A stretch of DNA of 64,000 bases from Kofleriaceae bacterium (lineage in GTDB: Bacteria; Myxococcota_A; Polyangia; Haliangiales; Haliangiaceae), in the NCBI GenBank assembly GCA_018057825.1, contig JAGPCY010000006.1, positions 124,001 to 188,000 on the forward strand. The letters run 5' to 3'. This document shows positions 63,978-64,000 of this stretch, in pieces. A program made the position numbers and the translations under genes. Every line of letters begins with the position of its first letter. The stretch's first letter is position 1. The notes beneath the pieces were generated by a model. That model was given only the letters and a program-made list of their open reading frames with translations, ran no database searches and was not told the origin of the DNA.

Positions 63978-64000
63978 CGCGGCAGCTCCTCGGCGCTGTC

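Overview
The window is a very GC-rich (roughly 70-75 % by eye), gene-dense bacterial chromosome segment. Four Ser/Thr protein kinases (one of them TerY-P-like), two PP2C phosphatases, an FHA-linked sigma-54 activator, DUF4388, Cys-rich/VWD/DNRLRE lipoproteins and a CotH-family protein together point to Myxococcota, most likely the Haliangium/Kofleria side. This is an inference from gene content; there is no rRNA in the window. No tRNA, rRNA, CRISPR array, transposase or integrase was recognised.

Layout. 0-6.6 kb: DUF4388 fragment, PP2C phosphatase, lipoprotein, sugar nucleotidyltransferase, tandem GNAT, receptor kinase with a TolB-like propeller. 6.7-16.9 kb: giant VWD/DNRLRE lipoprotein, kinase divergent from an FHA-sigma54 activator, Ala/Pro-rich lipoprotein, membrane protein, PanE. 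17.0-18.4 kb: a three-gene overlapping operon of lower GC, bracketed by a perfect 37-bp direct repeat. 18.4-30.3 kb: CotH, RNase G/E, ThrE-type exporter, PTPS/QueD, membrane-anchored subtilase, lipoproteins. 30.5-42.3 kb: CheB-CheR-PAS-kinase-REC hybrid, acyltransferase/GST, ABC pair, Obg, kinase, SDR, cupredoxin. 42.3-44.3 kb: two divergent four-helix-bundle (23S-IVS/Avd-type) genes framed by hexamer arrays. 44.3-48.8 kb: a TerY-P-like operon (PP2C, Zn-ribbon kinase, nicotinamidase-like hydrolase, vWA). 49-57 kb: HtpG, PdxH, release-factor-like protein, MoaB, two ATP-grasp enzymes. 57-64 kb: lipoproteins, then an esterase / ATP-grasp / esterase / GCS2-CBS operon that looks like an amide-ligase pathway.

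Two genome-wide habits stand out. First, six intergenic intervals (about 1.5 kb in total) are filled with imperfect tandem hexamers, GGNNTC on one strand and GANNCC on the other. They abut stop codons and have a two-block order, (GGGATC)n next to (GGTCTC/GGCCTC)n; the GGGATC blocks are canonical G-quadruplex motifs. I know of no described system that matches. Second, many genes have a TANNNT -10-like hexamer ending 6-8 nt before the start codon and no Shine-Dalgarno sequence, implying widespread leaderless transcription; I used this to choose several starts.

Signalling dominates the functions: kinases, phosphatases, FHA and vWA readers, and a hybrid histidine kinase. Many minus-strand operons show 4-bp ATGA/GTGA/TTGA overlaps, indicating translational coupling.
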